Below, one piece after another: positions 18,331 through 28,810 of a stretch of DNA of 64,000 nt. Location of the stretch: NCBI RefSeq assembly GCF_003150835.1, contig NZ_CP029479.1:496001-560000 (forward strand), read 5' to 3'. The notes beneath the pieces were generated by a model. That model made no database searches, was not told where the DNA came from, and saw nothing but the letters and a program-made list of their open reading frames with translations. The translations under genes were made by a program, and so were the position numbers. Source of the stretch: Phenylobacterium parvum. Lineage in GTDB: Bacteria; Pseudomonadota; Alphaproteobacteria; Caulobacterales; Caulobacteraceae. Each line of letters opens with the position of its first letter. Position 1 is the first letter of the stretch.

Positions 18331-18392
18331 GGGTCACACGGTCTGACGGCCCTGGCGCAAACCAGGACCCCGGGCTGGATTTCGGGCCGGAA

Positions 18393-18419
18393 CCTATAGA
18401 AGCGGTTGCAGTGCGTCAA
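18393..18419 (-). promoter_or_regulatory. candidate sigma-70-type promoter for the atp Fo operon
   Basis: Read on the minus strand, TTGACG (18419-18414) is followed after 15 bp by TATAGG (18398-18393). TTGACG is the preferred -35 of alphaproteobacterial housekeeping promoters, where spacing to the -10 is often short. It sits 63 bp upstream of the atpI start in the only AT-richer stretch between smc and atpI. This is assigned by eye and not proven. Confidence 0.45.
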
Positions 18420-18526
18420 GGCTGGCGGGACCGGTTTTAAGTCCCTGAAAACAAAGAAAAAGAAGGGCTCGGGAAGCACCAGTCTCCCGGCCTTGTCCAG
18501 GCCCTCGGGGGATTCCCCCTCGCTGG

Positions 18527-21500
18527 CTACTCCGCCGCCAGGGCCTCGGCCTGCCGCAGGTCCACCGAAACCAGCTGCGAGACCCCACGTTCGGCCATGG
18601 TCACCCCGAAGAGCCGGTCCATCCGCGCCATGGTGACGGGGTTGTGGGTGATGGCGATGAAGCGGGTCCGGGTGCGCCGGCGCATCTCGTCCAGCATGTT
18701 GCAGAACCGGTCGACATTGGCGTCGTCCAGCGGCGCGTCCACCTCGTCCAGCACGCAGATCGGGGCCGGGTTGGCCAGGAAGACGGCGAAGATCAGGGCG
18801 CAGGCGGTCAGGGCCTGCTCGCCGCCGCTCATCAGGCTCATGGCGGCCAGCCGCTTGCCCGGCGGACAGGCGAAGATCTCGAGGCCGGCTTCGAGGGGGT
18901 CGTCGGACTCCACCAGGCGCAGCTCGGCCTGGCCGCCTTCGAAGAGGGCCTGGAACAGGGCCTGGAAATGGCCGTTGATCACCTCGAAGGCCGCCAGCAG
19001 GCGCTCTCGCCCCTCACCGTTGAGCTCGTCAATGCCCTGCCTCAGCCGGGCTATGGCCCCGGTCAGGTCCGCCTGTTCCGTGCGCAGGGTGTCCAGCCGC
19101 TCTGCGTACTCGCGGGCCTCTTCCTCGGCCCGCAGGTTCACCGCTCCCAGGGCCTCGCGCTGGCGCTCGAGATTGTAGAGGTGGGCCTCGACCCCGCCGG
19201 CCTCGGCGGGGATGGCGACGGCCTCGTCCGCCAGGGAGCGCGCCAGGTCCTCGGGTTCGACGCGGGCGGTCTCGCGGATCTGGCCGGCGATCTCGGCCAG
19301 CCGCTCGCGGGCGGACTCCAGCCGGGCGTCGAGGCCCGCCCGGCGCTCCCGCACCTCGGAGGCGGCGGCCTCGGCGGACCTCACAGCGCGGGTTGCTTCG
19401 GCCCGCTCGGCCTCGGCGGCCGCCAGGGAGTCGGAAGTGCCGGCCCGGCGGGCCTCCGCCTGGCCCAGCTCGGTCAGCAGGGCCTGCAGACGATCGGCGT
19501 GGGTGGCGGGCTTTTCCCGGGCGGCGTCCAGGCCGGCGACGGCCTTGGCGCGCTCCCCGGCCAGGCGATCCAGGCGCTGGGCGGCGGCGGCCGAACGGCG
19601 GCTCCAGTCTTCGCGGTCCTCAAGTGTCCGTTCCAGCTGGCGGCGGCGGCCATCGCGCTCGCGCACCTCGGCGTCCAGGGCGGCGCGCGCCTGGGCGGCG
19701 GCCTCCACGGCCGGACCGGTCAGGGCGCGGGCGGCCTCCAGGCGGGTTCGGGCGTCCCCGGCGTCGCCAGCTGCGGCGACCTCGGCCTCGGCGGCGGCGA
19801 GGACCGCCTCCGTCTCGGACATCTCGGCCTCAAAGCGCCGGATCAGGTCGTCCAGGGACTGCTTCTGGGCTTCGCGGCGCGCCGCCTCGCGATCATGACG
19901 CTCCCGCGCCTGGCGGGCCTGGGCCACGACCTGTTCTGCGGCGGCGGGGCGACGGCGGCCGTCCCGGACCCCGGCCTCTGCAACCGCAAGGGCGCTGGCC
20001 GCGGCGACGAGGGCGGCGGCGGCGGCTTCGGCCTCGGGGCGCTGGCCCGCCAGCAGGTCCTCCAGCTCGGCCAGCCGTCCGCGCTGGGCCATCCGGACGG
20101 CCGAGGCCCTGGGGGCGTCCGCCCGGGCGACAAAACCGTCCCACCGCCAGAGGTCTCCCTCGCGGGACACCAGCCGCACGCCCGGCGACAGGCTGGCGGC
20201 CAGACGATCACCGTCGCTGCGGTCCACCAGCCCGACCAGGGCGAGGCGGGCAGCCAGGGCCTGGGGCGCCTTCACCCGATCCGCCAGGGGTTCAGCGCCC
20301 GCGGGCAATGCAACCGGCGGCGTGGGGGCGCCCCTCCAGAAGGCGTTGGCCCTGGGGTCCAGCGCCGCGTCGAGGTCGTCGCCCAAGGCGGCGGCCAGCG
20401 CCGCCTCGAGGCCGCGCTCGGGCGTGATGCTATCGACAGCCGGGGCGAAGCCATCCTCGGCGGAATCCTTGAGAAGGCGCAATAGGCCCCGCGCCTCGGC
20501 CTCGGCGGCGTCGAGCCGGGTGCGAATCTCGCGGGCGGCGTCCTGGGCCTGGCCCTCGGCGCGGGCGGCTTCGGTCCGGGCCGCCTCAGCCGCCTCGAGG
20601 GCGGTGCGGGCTTCGGTGAGCTCGGCCTCGGCTGCGGCCAGGGCTTCGGCTGCGGCCTTCGCCTCCGGGCCCTCGGCGCCGCTCAGGGCCTCGCGCTCGC
20701 GAATGGCCTGCTCCAGGGCCCGGCGGGTCCGGGCCGCCCGGCTGCGGGCCTCTTCCGCGCGCGTCTCGGCGGCGCGGCGCTGGGCGGCCTCGGCGGCGAC
20801 CTGGGCGGCCAGGGCCTCGACCTCGGCCTGGACACGGTCGCGCTCGACCTCCGCAAGGCGAAGGGCGGACTCCAGTTCGGGGCCCCGGGAGGGGGCGGCG
20901 GCGACCTCCGCCTCCAGGCGGCTGATCTCGGCGGCCAGGCGGGCCAGGGCCTCACCGGCGTCGGCCGTGATCTGGGTCTCGCGGGCCCGGTCGGCGTCAA
21001 TACGGGCGATGTCGGCCTCCAGCCGGCGGACCTCCTCGGCCAGGGCCTCGGCCTCGCGCTCCAGCCGGTCGCGGTCGATGGCCAGCTTGTTCAGGACGGC
21101 CGCCGCCACGGTCTCGGCCTCCCGCAGGGCGGGCATGGCGGCCTCGGCCCGGGCCGAGCGGGCGCTGGCCGCCGCCGCCGCCCGCGCCGTGTCCTCGACC
21201 CCCCGGATCGCCTCTTCGGCCTCGGCGGACAGGCGGCGAACCGCCTCTCCGGCCTCGGCCCAGCGAGCGTAGAGCACGGCGGACTGGAGGGTGCGGATCT
21301 CGGCGGAGAGCCTGCGGTACCGCTCGGCGTTCCGGGCTTCCCGGCGCAGGCGGTTGAGGGCCGAGTCCAGCTCGCGGGCGATGTCGTCCAGCCGGGAGAG
21401 ATTGGTCTCGGCCGCCCTTAGCCGCAGCTCCGCCTCATGCCGCCGGGTGTGGAGGCCGGAAACGCCGGCGGCCTCCTCCAGGATCATCCGCCGGTTCTGG

Positions 21501-21970
21501 GGCTTGGCCGCGATCAGCTCGGAGATCTGGCCCTGACGCACCAGGGCTGGCGAGTTGGAGCCCGTGGAGGCGTCTGCGAACAGCAGGTGGACATCGCGGG
21601 CCCGGACCTCACGACCGTTGATCCGGTAGGTGGAGCCTTCTCCCCGGTCGATCCGACGGACGACCTCCAGGACCGGGCTGTCATTGTAGGCGGCGGGCGC
21701 CCGGCGCTCGGCGTTGTCGATGGTCAGGACGACCTCGGCGTGGTTCCGCGACGAGCGCCCCCCGGACCCGGCGAAGATCACGTCGTCCATGCCGCCGGCC
21801 CGCATGGCCTTGGCGGAATTGGCGCCCATCACCCAGCGCAGGGCTTCCAGCAGGTTGGACTTCCCGCAGCCGTTCGGCCCGACAATGCCCGTGATTCCGG
21901 GCTCGATGCGCAGTTCCGTCGCATCGACGAAGGACTTGAAGCCGGAGAGCCTGAGCCGCTGGAACTGCAC
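18527..21970 (-). CDS. smc: chromosome segregation protein SMC
   Basis: The 1147-residue SMC ATPase compacts and segregates the chromosome together with ScpA/ScpB. Its N-terminal head has Walker [11 protein letters not shown] at residues 31-40. Two very long Ala/Glu/Arg coiled coils flank a hinge (around [20 protein letters not shown]). The C-terminal head has the signature [14 protein letters not shown] and Walker [15 protein letters not shown]. The signature reads MSGGE where LSGGE/Q is usual. The GTG at 21970 gives the family N-terminus [16 protein letters not shown]; the frame remains open far upstream into dsbA, but that part is not SMC. It lies 17 bp after the DsbA-like gene in a dciA-dsbA-smc group. 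Confidence 0.96.
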   Translation of the reverse strand: MQFQRLRLSGFKSFVDATELRIEPGITGIVGPNGCGKSNLLEALRWVMGANSAKAMRAGGMDDVIFAGSGGRSSRNHAEVVLTIDNAERRAPAAYNDSPVLEVVRRIDRGEGSTYRINGREVRARDVHLLFADASTGSNSPALVRQGQISELIAAKPQNRRMILEEAAGVSGLHTRRHEAELRLRAAETNLSRLDDIARELDSALNRLRREARNAERYRRLSAEIRTLQSAVLYARWAEAGEAVRRLSAEAEEAIRGVEDTARAAAAASARSARAEAAMPALREAETVAAAVLNKLAIDRDRLEREAEALAEEVRRLEADIARIDADRARETQITADAGEALARLAAEISRLEAEVAAAPSRGPELESALRLAEVERDRVQAEVEALAAQVAAEAAQRRAAETRAEEARSRAARTRRALEQAIREREALSGAEGPEAKAAAEALAAAEAELTEARTALEAAEAARTEAARAEGQAQDAAREIRTRLDAAEAEARGLLRLLKDSAEDGFAPAVDSITPERGLEAALAAALGDDLDAALDPRANAFWRGAPTPPVALPAGAEPLADRVKAPQALAARLALVGLVDRSDGDRLAASLSPGVRLVSREGDLWRWDGFVARADAPRASAVRMAQRGRLAELEDLLAGQRPEAEAAAAALVAAASALAVAEAGVRDGRRRPAAAEQVVAQARQARERHDREAARREAQKQSLDDLIRRFEAEMSETEAVLAAAEAEVAAAGDAGDARTRLEAARALTGPAVEAAAQARAALDAEVRERDGRRRQLERTLEDREDWSRRSAAAAQRLDRLAGERAKAVAGLDAAREKPATHADRLQALLTELGQAEARRAGTSDSLAAAEAERAEATRAVRSAEAAASEVRERRAGLDARLESARERLAEIAGQIRETARVEPEDLARSLADEAVAIPAEAGGVEAHLYNLERQREALGAVNLRAEEEAREYAERLDTLRTEQADLTGAIARLRQGIDELNGEGRERLLAAFEVINGHFQALFQALFEGGQAELRLVESDDPLEAGLEIFACPPGKRLAAMSLMSGGEQALTACALIFAVFLANPAPICVLDEVDAPLDDANVDRFCNMLDEMRRRTRTRFIAITHNPVTMARMDRLFGVTMAERGVSQLVSVDLRQAEALAAE

Positions 21971-21987
21971 CTGGCCTGCCTGTCCCC

Positions 21988-22593
21988 CTACTTCGAGGCT
22001 TCGGCGACGGCCTTCTCGAGGGCCGCCAGGCTGATCTCGCCCTCGCCCACCGACTTGCCGTTGATGAAGAAGGCGGGGGTGCCGGTGATCCTGTCCTGCT
22101 TGATCGCCCGGTCGACGCGCGCGTTGAGGGCCTTGAGCGCCTCCTCGTCGGTGATGCAGGCGTTGAACTGCGCCTCGGTCAGGCCTGCGGACTGGGCGAC
22201 GCGGAGCAGGACGCCGCGCATGTCGCCGGTCTGGAAGATCTCCTGCTGGCTGCGGAAGATCGCGTCCAGGACGGTGAAGTACTTGTCCTTGCCGGCGCAG
22301 CGCGCGGTCAGGAAGCCCGCCGCCGCCAGTTCGTTGGGCGGAGTGAGGAATTCCTTGAGGGTGTAGTGGACCTTGCCGGTGTCGATGTACTTGGTCTTGA
22401 ACTCCGGGAAGACCGTGTTGTTGAAGGTCGCGCAGTGGGAGCAGCTGGCTGAGGCGTACTCGACCATCTTCACCGGCGCCTTGGGATCGCCCAGGGTCAT
22501 GTCCTCGGCCGAAGGCGCGGGGCCGCGGCTGCAGGCGGCGAGGAGGAGGGCGCCCGCGAGGGCGGCCAGGGCGAGGGGACGGAACCGGGACAT
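21988..22593 (-). CDS. DsbA-like thioredoxin-fold lipoprotein
   Basis: The 201-residue protein has a lipoprotein signal (LLLAAC, modified Cys21). The thioredoxin-fold domain has its redox motif CSHC at residues 51-54 ([11 protein letters not shown]) and the cis-proline in GTPAFFING near residue 176. This is the DsbA/DsbG-like thioredoxin_4 group, expected to form or shuffle disulfides in the periplasm from a membrane anchor. The ATG at 22593 begins the signal peptide. It lies between the DUF721 gene and smc, an order I recognise from other alphaproteobacteria. No functional link to SMC is known to me. Confidence 0.88.
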   Translation of the reverse strand: MSRFRPLALAALAGALLLAACSRGPAPSAEDMTLGDPKAPVKMVEYASASCSHCATFNNTVFPEFKTKYIDTGKVHYTLKEFLTPPNELAAAGFLTARCAGKDKYFTVLDAIFRSQQEIFQTGDMRGVLLRVAQSAGLTEAQFNACITDEEALKALNARVDRAIKQDRITGTPAFFINGKSVGEGEISLAALEKAVAEASK

Positions 22594-22666
22594 ATCGCCT
22601 CCAGAATGGCTTTGTCGGGAAGTAGAGCCCGATTCTAGGGCTCCGGGGACGCCCGCCCAAGCCTGC

Positions 22667-23224
22667 TCAGGCAGGGTCGGTCCGGTTTCTGTGGACGGAG
22701 CGGCCAAGGTCGACCAGGGCGGCGCGCAGGCGGTCGGTGCGGGCCGGCGCGGCGGCGACGTCCAGGGCCGCCTCCACGGCGGCGTCGAGGGGCGGGGGCC
22801 GGCGGCGCGAAACCCCCTGTCGAAGGTTGGCGACCGGATTGCGCAGGGGCCCCTGCACCACCCTGAGCCGGCCCGCCGCTCCGGCGCCCAGGAAGAGGTT
22901 CACCCGGTCGAGGATCTCGGCGCTGCGGTGCTGGATGAGGGTGGCCGAGGGACCGGCGACCCGGATCTCAAGAACGCCAGGACCGCCGCCGCGGGGCGGC
23001 GAGAGCCGGACCGGCTCTGTCCGCCGGGCGAGGTCAGCCCCGACGATCTCGGTCCAGCGCGCGTGGAGCGCGCCCGGCCCCTGGCCGAAGCGGGCGTCCA
23101 GGGCCTTCAGGACCGGGGCAAGGCTGCGTCCCGCCGCCGGCGCCGCGCGCCGGGCCGGACGCGTCCGGCGGCGGGCGAGAATCTCCGCAGCTTCGGCGAT
23201 GGAAGGCAGTCTGCGTCCAGGCAT
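22667..23224 (-). CDS. dciA: DUF721 (DciA-like) protein
   Basis: The 185-residue basic protein has a central DUF721 domain (FGQGPGALHARWTEIVGADL and LRVVQGPLRNPVANLRQG). DciA proteins of this family recruit the replicative helicase DnaB in the many bacteria that lack DnaC. N- and C-terminal arms are rich in Arg, Ala and Pro and probably flexible. It is divergent from mutY, with 83 bp between the two starts, and heads the dciA-dsbA-smc group. Assignment to helicase loading rests on the family alone; experimental data cover only part of it. Confidence 0.75.
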   Translation of the reverse strand: MPGRRLPSIAEAAEILARRRTRPARRAAPAAGRSLAPVLKALDARFGQGPGALHARWTEIVGADLARRTEPVRLSPPRGGGPGVLEIRVAGPSATLIQHRSAEILDRVNLFLGAGAAGRLRVVQGPLRNPVANLRQGVSRRRPPPLDAAVEAALDVAAAPARTDRLRAALVDLGRSVHRNRTDPA

Positions 23225-23307
23225 GGGACCACCCTAGACCCGACCCTCCTGCGCGGGGAGTCCCCTCAGGCGTTCCGTCCGGGGGAAACAGGCTCTAGGG
23301 TCCGGCC

Positions 23308-24351
23308 ATGAACCCCGACCGCCTGCAGCGCCGCATACTCGACTGGTACCGGGCGAGCGCCCGGGACCTCCCCTGGCGCCGGCCGCCAGGCTCCAGCGCC
23401 CCCGTCGATCCCTACCGGATCTGGCTGTCCGAGGTGATGCTCCAGCAGACCACGGTGGCGCATGCGACACCCTACTTCCACGCCTTCCTCGGGCGCTGGC
23501 CCACCGTCACGGCCCTGGCCGACGCCGAGGACTCCGAGGTCATGGCCGCCTGGGCCGGGCTGGGCTACTACGCCCGGGCCCGCAACCTACTGGCCTGCGC
23601 CCGGGCGGTCCGCGACCGCTTCCAGGGGCGCTTCCCCGAAACCGAGGCGGGCCTGCTGGGCCTTCCCGGCGTGGGGCCCTACACGGCGGCGGCGGTGGCG
23701 GCGATCGCGTTCGGCGAGCCGGCCAATGTCGTTGACGGCAATGTCGAGCGCGTCATCTCCCGCCTCTACGCGGTCCAGGCTCCGCTGCCGGCGGCGCGCC
23801 CGCAGCTCCGGGAGCTCGCCGCCGGGCTGGTGGTCGCCGAGGCTCCGGCGGACTGGGCCCAGGCCCTGATGGATCTCGGGGCGACGGTCTGCCGGCCGCG
23901 CTCCCCGGCCTGCGGCCAGTGTCCCGCCGCGGGGGACTGCGCCGCCGAGGCCTCGGGCGATCCGGGAGCCTGGCCGCGGAAGGCCCCGCGCGGCGCTCGC
24001 CCGGCGCGCACTGGCGTCGCCTTCGTCCTGCGCCAGGCCGGGCGGATCGCCGTGGTGCAGCGGCCGCCCCGCGGGCTCCTGGGGGGGATGCTGGGCCTGC
24101 CCTCCACGGACTGGACCGAGGCCGGCCCCGACCCTGCGGCGATCACCGACGCCGCCCCCGCGGCGCTGGCCTGGCGGGACGCCGGGGCGGTGGAGCATGT
24201 CTTCACCCACTTCAGCCTGACGCTCACGGTGCTGTCCGCCGAGGGCGGGGCGCCCGGGCTCGAGTGGCTGCCTGAGACTTCCGCCGGCGACCTGCCCAGC
24301 GTCTTCCTCAAGGCGGTCCGACGGGCGCAGGGGATGTCCGGCGCGGAATGA
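23308..24351 (+). CDS. mutY: A/G-specific adenine glycosylase
   Basis: The 347-residue enzyme removes adenine mispaired with 8-oxoguanine. The catalytic Glu42 is in SEVMLQQTTV, the helix-hairpin-helix is LPGVGPYTAAAV, and Asp143 is in NVVDGNVERV. The four cluster cysteines are Cys195, 202, 205 and 211 (C-x6-C-x2-C-x5-C). The C-terminal Nudix-like domain that reads 8-oxoG follows (VEHVFTHFSLTLTVL). The last 44 bp overlap the end of the convergent MFS gene, so mutY's final residues are also MFS C-terminal codons on the other strand. Confidence 0.96.
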   Translation: MNPDRLQRRILDWYRASARDLPWRRPPGSSAPVDPYRIWLSEVMLQQTTVAHATPYFHAFLGRWPTVTALADAEDSEVMAAWAGLGYYARARNLLACARAVRDRFQGRFPETEAGLLGLPGVGPYTAAAVAAIAFGEPANVVDGNVERVISRLYAVQAPLPAARPQLRELAAGLVVAEAPADWAQALMDLGATVCRPRSPACGQCPAAGDCAAEASGDPGAWPRKAPRGARPARTGVAFVLRQAGRIAVVQRPPRGLLGGMLGLPSTDWTEAGPDPAAITDAAPAALAWRDAGAVEHVFTHFSLTLTVLSAEGGAPGLEWLPETSAGDLPSVFLKAVRRAQGMSGAE

Positions 24352-25483
24352 ACAGGGCCGTCAGGGCCAGGCCCGCCAGCGAGATGCAGATGGCCGACAT
24401 CGGGATTCCAGGAACCCCCAGGGTCGCCAGGGCGAATCCGCCCACCGCCGATCCCAGGGCCTGACCCATCGAGTTGACCGAACCGTTCACCGCCATGGCC
24501 AGGGGCGCGCCCTGGCTGGTCTGGATGATCCGCGACGAGAGCACCGGCATCAGGGAGAAGAGCGAGGTCGAGGCCACGAAGATGGCGAGGGCCACGAGCA
24601 GCTGGCTTGGCAGGCCCGGCGGCGTCAGGTGGTGCGTGGCCGCCACGTGCAGGCTCATGGCGGTCAACTGGCCCAGGAAGCAGAGGATCAGCCACTCGCG
24701 GCCCTCGCCCCGGTCGCCCGCCCGTCCCCCGAGGGACAGGCCGACGATGGACCCCAGGCCAATGACCATCTGGAACAGGCCGACGCCCGCCCCGGTGACG
24801 CCGGCGCCCACCCGGACCACGGGGGCGATGAAGAGGTTCACCGTCATGTTGGCCGCGAAGGACAGGAAGGTCGCGGCGTAGAGGGGCGCGAGGGGGCTCA
24901 GCGTCAGGCGGGGCGCCCCCGAGACGGGCGAGGGCGGACGCACCGAGGGCATCAGGAACAGGACGCCCAGGAAGGCGATGCCGGTCAGGGCCGAAGCCAG
25001 GACGAAGGTCGAGCGCCAGCCGAAGTGTGCGCCCACGAAGCTTCCCAGCGGGATGCCGATGACGAAGGCCATGGTCATGCCGCCCATCACCATGGCCACC
25101 GCCGATCCCCGGCGCTCGGGCGGTACGAGGGCCGCGGCGGCGACGCTGGCCGCCGGCCCGGCGATGGCGGCGGAAAGTCCCACCAGGGTGCGCAGGACAA
25201 GAAGGGATTGGAACCCGGGCGCCGCGGCGCAGGCCAGGTTGGCCATGGCGCCGCAGCCAAGGGCCGTGACCAGCAGATGCCTGCGGTCCATCTTGCCCAG
25301 CAGCCAGGCGAGGGGAGGGCCCAGGAGGGCGGAGACCAGGACGTAGGAGGTCTGCAGCTGGCCCGCGACGGCGGTCGTCACGCCGAGGTCGCGCGCCATG
25401 GTCTCGAGCACGCCTGCAAAGATGAAGGCGGTCGACCCGAAGGCGAAGGTCGACAGGGTCAGGACCAGGATGCGCGGGTTCAT
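24308..25483 (-). CDS. MFS transporter (drug/arabinose-efflux type)
   Basis: The 391-residue protein has about 12 hydrophobic segments. Features of the DHA1-type major facilitator are visible: the loop 2-3 region WLLGKMDRRHLLVTALG and the motif-C-like VMGGMTMAFVIGIPLGSFVG in the fifth helix, the antiporter signature area. A central cytoplasmic linker (PSVRPPSPVSGAPRL) separates the two halves. It is likely an inner-membrane exporter of small molecules or sugars, with unknown substrate. It is a monocistronic minus-strand gene that overlaps mutY tail-to-tail by 44 bp and lies 52 bp upstream of the ccrM stop codon on the same strand. Confidence 0.85.
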   Translation of the reverse strand: MNPRILVLTLSTFAFGSTAFIFAGVLETMARDLGVTTAVAGQLQTSYVLVSALLGPPLAWLLGKMDRRHLLVTALGCGAMANLACAAAPGFQSLLVLRTLVGLSAAIAGPAASVAAAALVPPERRGSAVAMVMGGMTMAFVIGIPLGSFVGAHFGWRSTFVLASALTGIAFLGVLFLMPSVRPPSPVSGAPRLTLSPLAPLYAATFLSFAANMTVNLFIAPVVRVGAGVTGAGVGLFQMVIGLGSIVGLSLGGRAGDRGEGREWLILCFLGQLTAMSLHVAATHHLTPPGLPSQLLVALAIFVASTSLFSLMPVLSSRIIQTSQGAPLAMAVNGSVNSMGQALGSAVGGFALATLGVPGIPMSAICISLAGLALTALFIPRRTSPAPVGPP

Positions 25484-25535
25484 CCGGCCAGCTTAGACCG
25501 GCTGATGCGGGCGGAAAGGAAAAACGCCGCCTGGG

Positions 25536-26618
<1,083 letters not shown>

Positions 26619-26628
26619 TTAGCCCGCG

Positions 26629-26646
26629 GAGTCCGGAAAGTGAATC
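26629..26646 (-). promoter_or_regulatory. two GANTC methylation sites in the ccrM leader
   Basis: GAGTC at 26629-26633 and GAATC at 26642-26646 are both GANTC sites. They lie 20-37 bp before the ccrM start codon. In Caulobacter crescentus two such sites in the ccrM leader couple its transcription to the methylation state of the DNA after fork passage. Presence is seen directly; the role here is inferred from that precedent. Confidence 0.7.
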
Positions 26647-26684
26647 CTCGCCGTGCGTGGTTTAGGGACCGTTTCGAAACGTGG

Positions 26685-26699
26685 TGAACGAAAGATTAA
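26685..26699 (-). promoter_or_regulatory. CtrA-like box upstream of ccrM
   Basis: On the minus strand this reads TTAA-TCTTTCG-TTCA, matching the CtrA consensus TTAA-N7-TTAA at 7 of 8 positions. It begins 76 bp before the GTG of ccrM and overlaps the rnhB stop codon (TAA at 26696-26698). CtrA directly activates ccrM in Caulobacter, so position and match make this a credible operator. Confidence 0.65.
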
Positions 26700-27316
26700 T
26701 CCCCGCCGCCCAGCAGGGCGCGGATCGGCGCGAAGGACCGGCGGTGGGCGGGGCAGGGCCCCAGCCGGCGCAGGGCCGCCACATGCTGCTCGGAGTGGTA
26801 GCCCTTGTGGGCGGCGAAACCGTATTCCGGCCAGTCCCGGTCGAGTTCCCGCATGACCCGGTCGCGGGCGGTCTTGGCCAGGATGGACGCCGCGGCGATC
26901 GACACGGAGAGGCTGTCGCCCTTGACGACCGGGCGGACTGTCGCGGGCAGGTCAAAGCGGTAGGATCCGTCCACCAGGATGAAGGCGGGCGCCGGGGACA
27001 GGGCCTCGACGGCCCGGCGCATCGCCAGCCCGGTCGCCTTCAGGATGTTCATCCCGTCGATCTCCTCGACGCTGGCGAAGCCGACAGCCCAGGCGACGGC
27101 GGCCGCCTTCACCTCGACCTCAAGGGCCTCCCTCCGGCGTTCGGTGAGCGCCTTGGAGTCGTCCAGGCCTTTGGGAATGCGCCCGGGGTCGAGGATCACC
27201 GCCGCCGCGCTCACCGGCCCGGCCCAGGGTCCCCGCCCGGCCTCGTCGACCCCGCAGACCGGCGCCGGCGATGCGGCCTCCAGGGCGTAGTCCGGACCCG
27301 GACCCCGACGGGTCAC
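26696..27316 (-). CDS. rnhB: ribonuclease HII
   Basis: The 206-residue enzyme removes single ribonucleotides and RNA primers from DNA. The N-terminal acidic pair is Asp24-Glu25 in [15 protein letters not shown], with further metal ligands in ILVDGSYRF and around [28 protein letters not shown] is the family's DSK motif. The GTG at 27316 is chosen because it overlaps the tag stop (GTGA at 27313-27316). Residues further upstream read as shadows of tag in another frame. Its TAA stop lies inside the CtrA-like box of ccrM. Confidence 0.95.
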   Translation of the reverse strand: MTRRGPGPDYALEAASPAPVCGVDEAGRGPWAGPVSAAAVILDPGRIPKGLDDSKALTERRREALEVEVKAAAVAWAVGFASVEEIDGMNILKATGLAMRRAVEALSPAPAFILVDGSYRFDLPATVRPVVKGDSLSVSIAAASILAKTARDRVMRELDRDWPEYGFAAHKGYHSEQHVAALRRLGPCPAHRRSFAPIRALLGGGD

Positions 27317-27903
27317 CCCCCCATCTCCAGGACGCCGGCGTGACGGTGGCAGGACACCAGGTGATCGTTCACCATGCCCACCGCCTGCATGAAGGCGTAG
27401 ACGATTACCGGCCCGGTGAAGCGGAAGCCGCGGGCCTTCAGGGCGACGGAGATTTCCCGGCTGAGCGGGGTTTCCGCAGGCACGTCGGACAGTCGCTCCC
27501 GGAAGGGCTGGATTGGACGCCCGTCCGTGAAATTCCAGAGGAAGGTGGAGAAGTCCTCCCCGCGCTCCCGCATGTCGAGAAAGATCCGGGCGCCGGAGAT
27601 GGCGGCGTCGATCTTGGCGGCCGAGCGGACGATGCCGGCGTCGCCCAGGAGGCGCGCGCGGTCGGCCTCGCCGAAGCGGGCCACGGCCTCGGGATCGAAG
27701 CCTGCAAAGGCGTTCCGGAACCCCTCCCGCTTGCGCAGGATGGTGACCCAGGCCAGCCCGGCCTGGAATCCGTCCAGCACCAGCTTCTCCCAGAGGGCCA
27801 CAGGGTCGCGTTCGGGAACGCCCCACTCCTCGTCGTGGTAGGCCTCGTATAGGGCGTCGCCTTCCAGGCCGCGCCAGCCGCATCGAATCAAGCCGTCTGT
27901 CAT
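27313..27903 (-). CDS. tag: DNA-3-methyladenine glycosylase I
   Basis: The 196-residue enzyme excises 3-methyladenine from alkylated DNA. Its N-terminus (CGW then [15 protein letters not shown]), the core [15 protein letters not shown] and the C-terminal [11 protein letters not shown] match Tag. The zinc-binding Cys/His residues of the N- and C-termini are present. The ATG at 27903 gives [10 protein letters not shown]; the 12 residues before it are not conserved-looking. It overlaps rnhB by 4 bp, so the two are translated together. It lies 70 bp downstream of ygfZ on the same strand. Confidence 0.93.
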   Translation of the reverse strand: MTDGLIRCGWRGLEGDALYEAYHDEEWGVPERDPVALWEKLVLDGFQAGLAWVTILRKREGFRNAFAGFDPEAVARFGEADRARLLGDAGIVRSAAKIDAAISGARIFLDMRERGEDFSTFLWNFTDGRPIQPFRERLSDVPAETPLSREISVALKARGFRFTGPVIVYAFMQAVGMVNDHLVSCHRHAGVLEMGG

Positions 27904-27973
27904 GGTCGCAGCCTCGCAGGCCTCGGCCTTCACGGACAAGCCGTCCGCCTTACTCCTTACCCGGAATCAGCCG

Positions 27974-28756
27974 TCAGGAATGGGGGTGAACAGGCCTTCC
28001 ATCGACGGTCAGGTCGCCTTCCAGCCGGTCCAGCCGGAGCAGGGCCAGGGCCAAGCCTTCCACGCCGGAACGGACTTCGCCAGCCCGGAGCGCCCCGTTC
28101 AGGACCTCAGCGCCGCGCGGGGGCGGGGGCCCCTCGAACCGGATGGGAACCAGCCGGGTCTTGACCTGTCCACGCCGCTTCATCCGGGAGGTGGTTTCCT
28201 GGCCGACGAAGCAGCCCTTCGAGAAGTCGATTCCCGCCACGAGATCGAGGTTGAGCTCGACGGGATAGTCCCTGTCGAAGTCGAAGTCCTCGGCGTCCCC
28301 AATGCCGAGCTCCAGGCGACGGCGTCGCCATTCCTCCGCTCCCGAATTCGGGACAGGCGGGGAAGCAGGCCCCCAGGCGCGCCAGGCAAGGCCCTCGCGC
28401 CGGGGATCGGGAACCCAGCCAGGTCCCGCCCCGGCGGGCGCCGTCGGCCAACTCGCCCAGACCTCGGCCTCGCCTGGCGTGATCTCCACCCGGGCGCGCA
28501 GCCGATAGATCTTCAGCCGCGCCACCAGTTCCTCCCGGCGAGCCCTGGCCACGTCCAGCCAGATCGCGCCGGGCCTGCCGACGATGAAGAGGTCGAAAAG
28601 AATCCGGCCCTGGGGCGTCAGGAGGGCGCCGTAACGCGCCTCGTCGTCGGCGAGACCTTCGACAGACTGGCTGACGAGGCCCTGGAGAAAGGTGACCCGG
28701 TCGTCGCCGGAAACTTCCACCACGGCCCGGTCGTGGAGTCGGACGCAGTTTGTCAT
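27974..28756 (-). CDS. ygfZ: folate-binding YgfZ/GcvT-domain protein
   Basis: The 260-residue protein has the YgfZ signature KGCFVGQE at about residues 190-197 (FSKGCFVGQETTSRM) and an N-terminal GcvT-like fold (VTFLQGLVSQSVEGL). YgfZ proteins bind folate and assist assembly or repair of certain iron-sulfur enzymes. This is consistent with local Fe-S clients such as IspH and MutY, although that link is only suggestive. The length is slightly short of the E. coli protein but usual for alphaproteobacteria. It is divergent from the glycosyltransferase gene at 28811, with 54 bp between starts. Confidence 0.9.
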   Translation of the reverse strand: MTNCVRLHDRAVVEVSGDDRVTFLQGLVSQSVEGLADDEARYGALLTPQGRILFDLFIVGRPGAIWLDVARARREELVARLKIYRLRARVEITPGEAEVWASWPTAPAGAGPGWVPDPRREGLAWRAWGPASPPVPNSGAEEWRRRRLELGIGDAEDFDFDRDYPVELNLDLVAGIDFSKGCFVGQETTSRMKRRGQVKTRLVPIRFEGPPPPRGAEVLNGALRAGEVRSGVEGLALALLRLDRLEGDLTVDGRPVHPHS

Positions 28757-28810
28757 CAGAAGACCCTCGCGCGGCTGGAGCCTAACCTAGCCTCCGATTA
28801 TGTATCCGCA

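Noticed and set aside
18527..22660. Extended SMC of 1377 residues starting upstream at 22660
   Set aside because: The first 230 residues are the wrong-frame reading of the dsbA-like gene; the family N-terminus ([12 protein letters not shown]) begins at GTG 21970.
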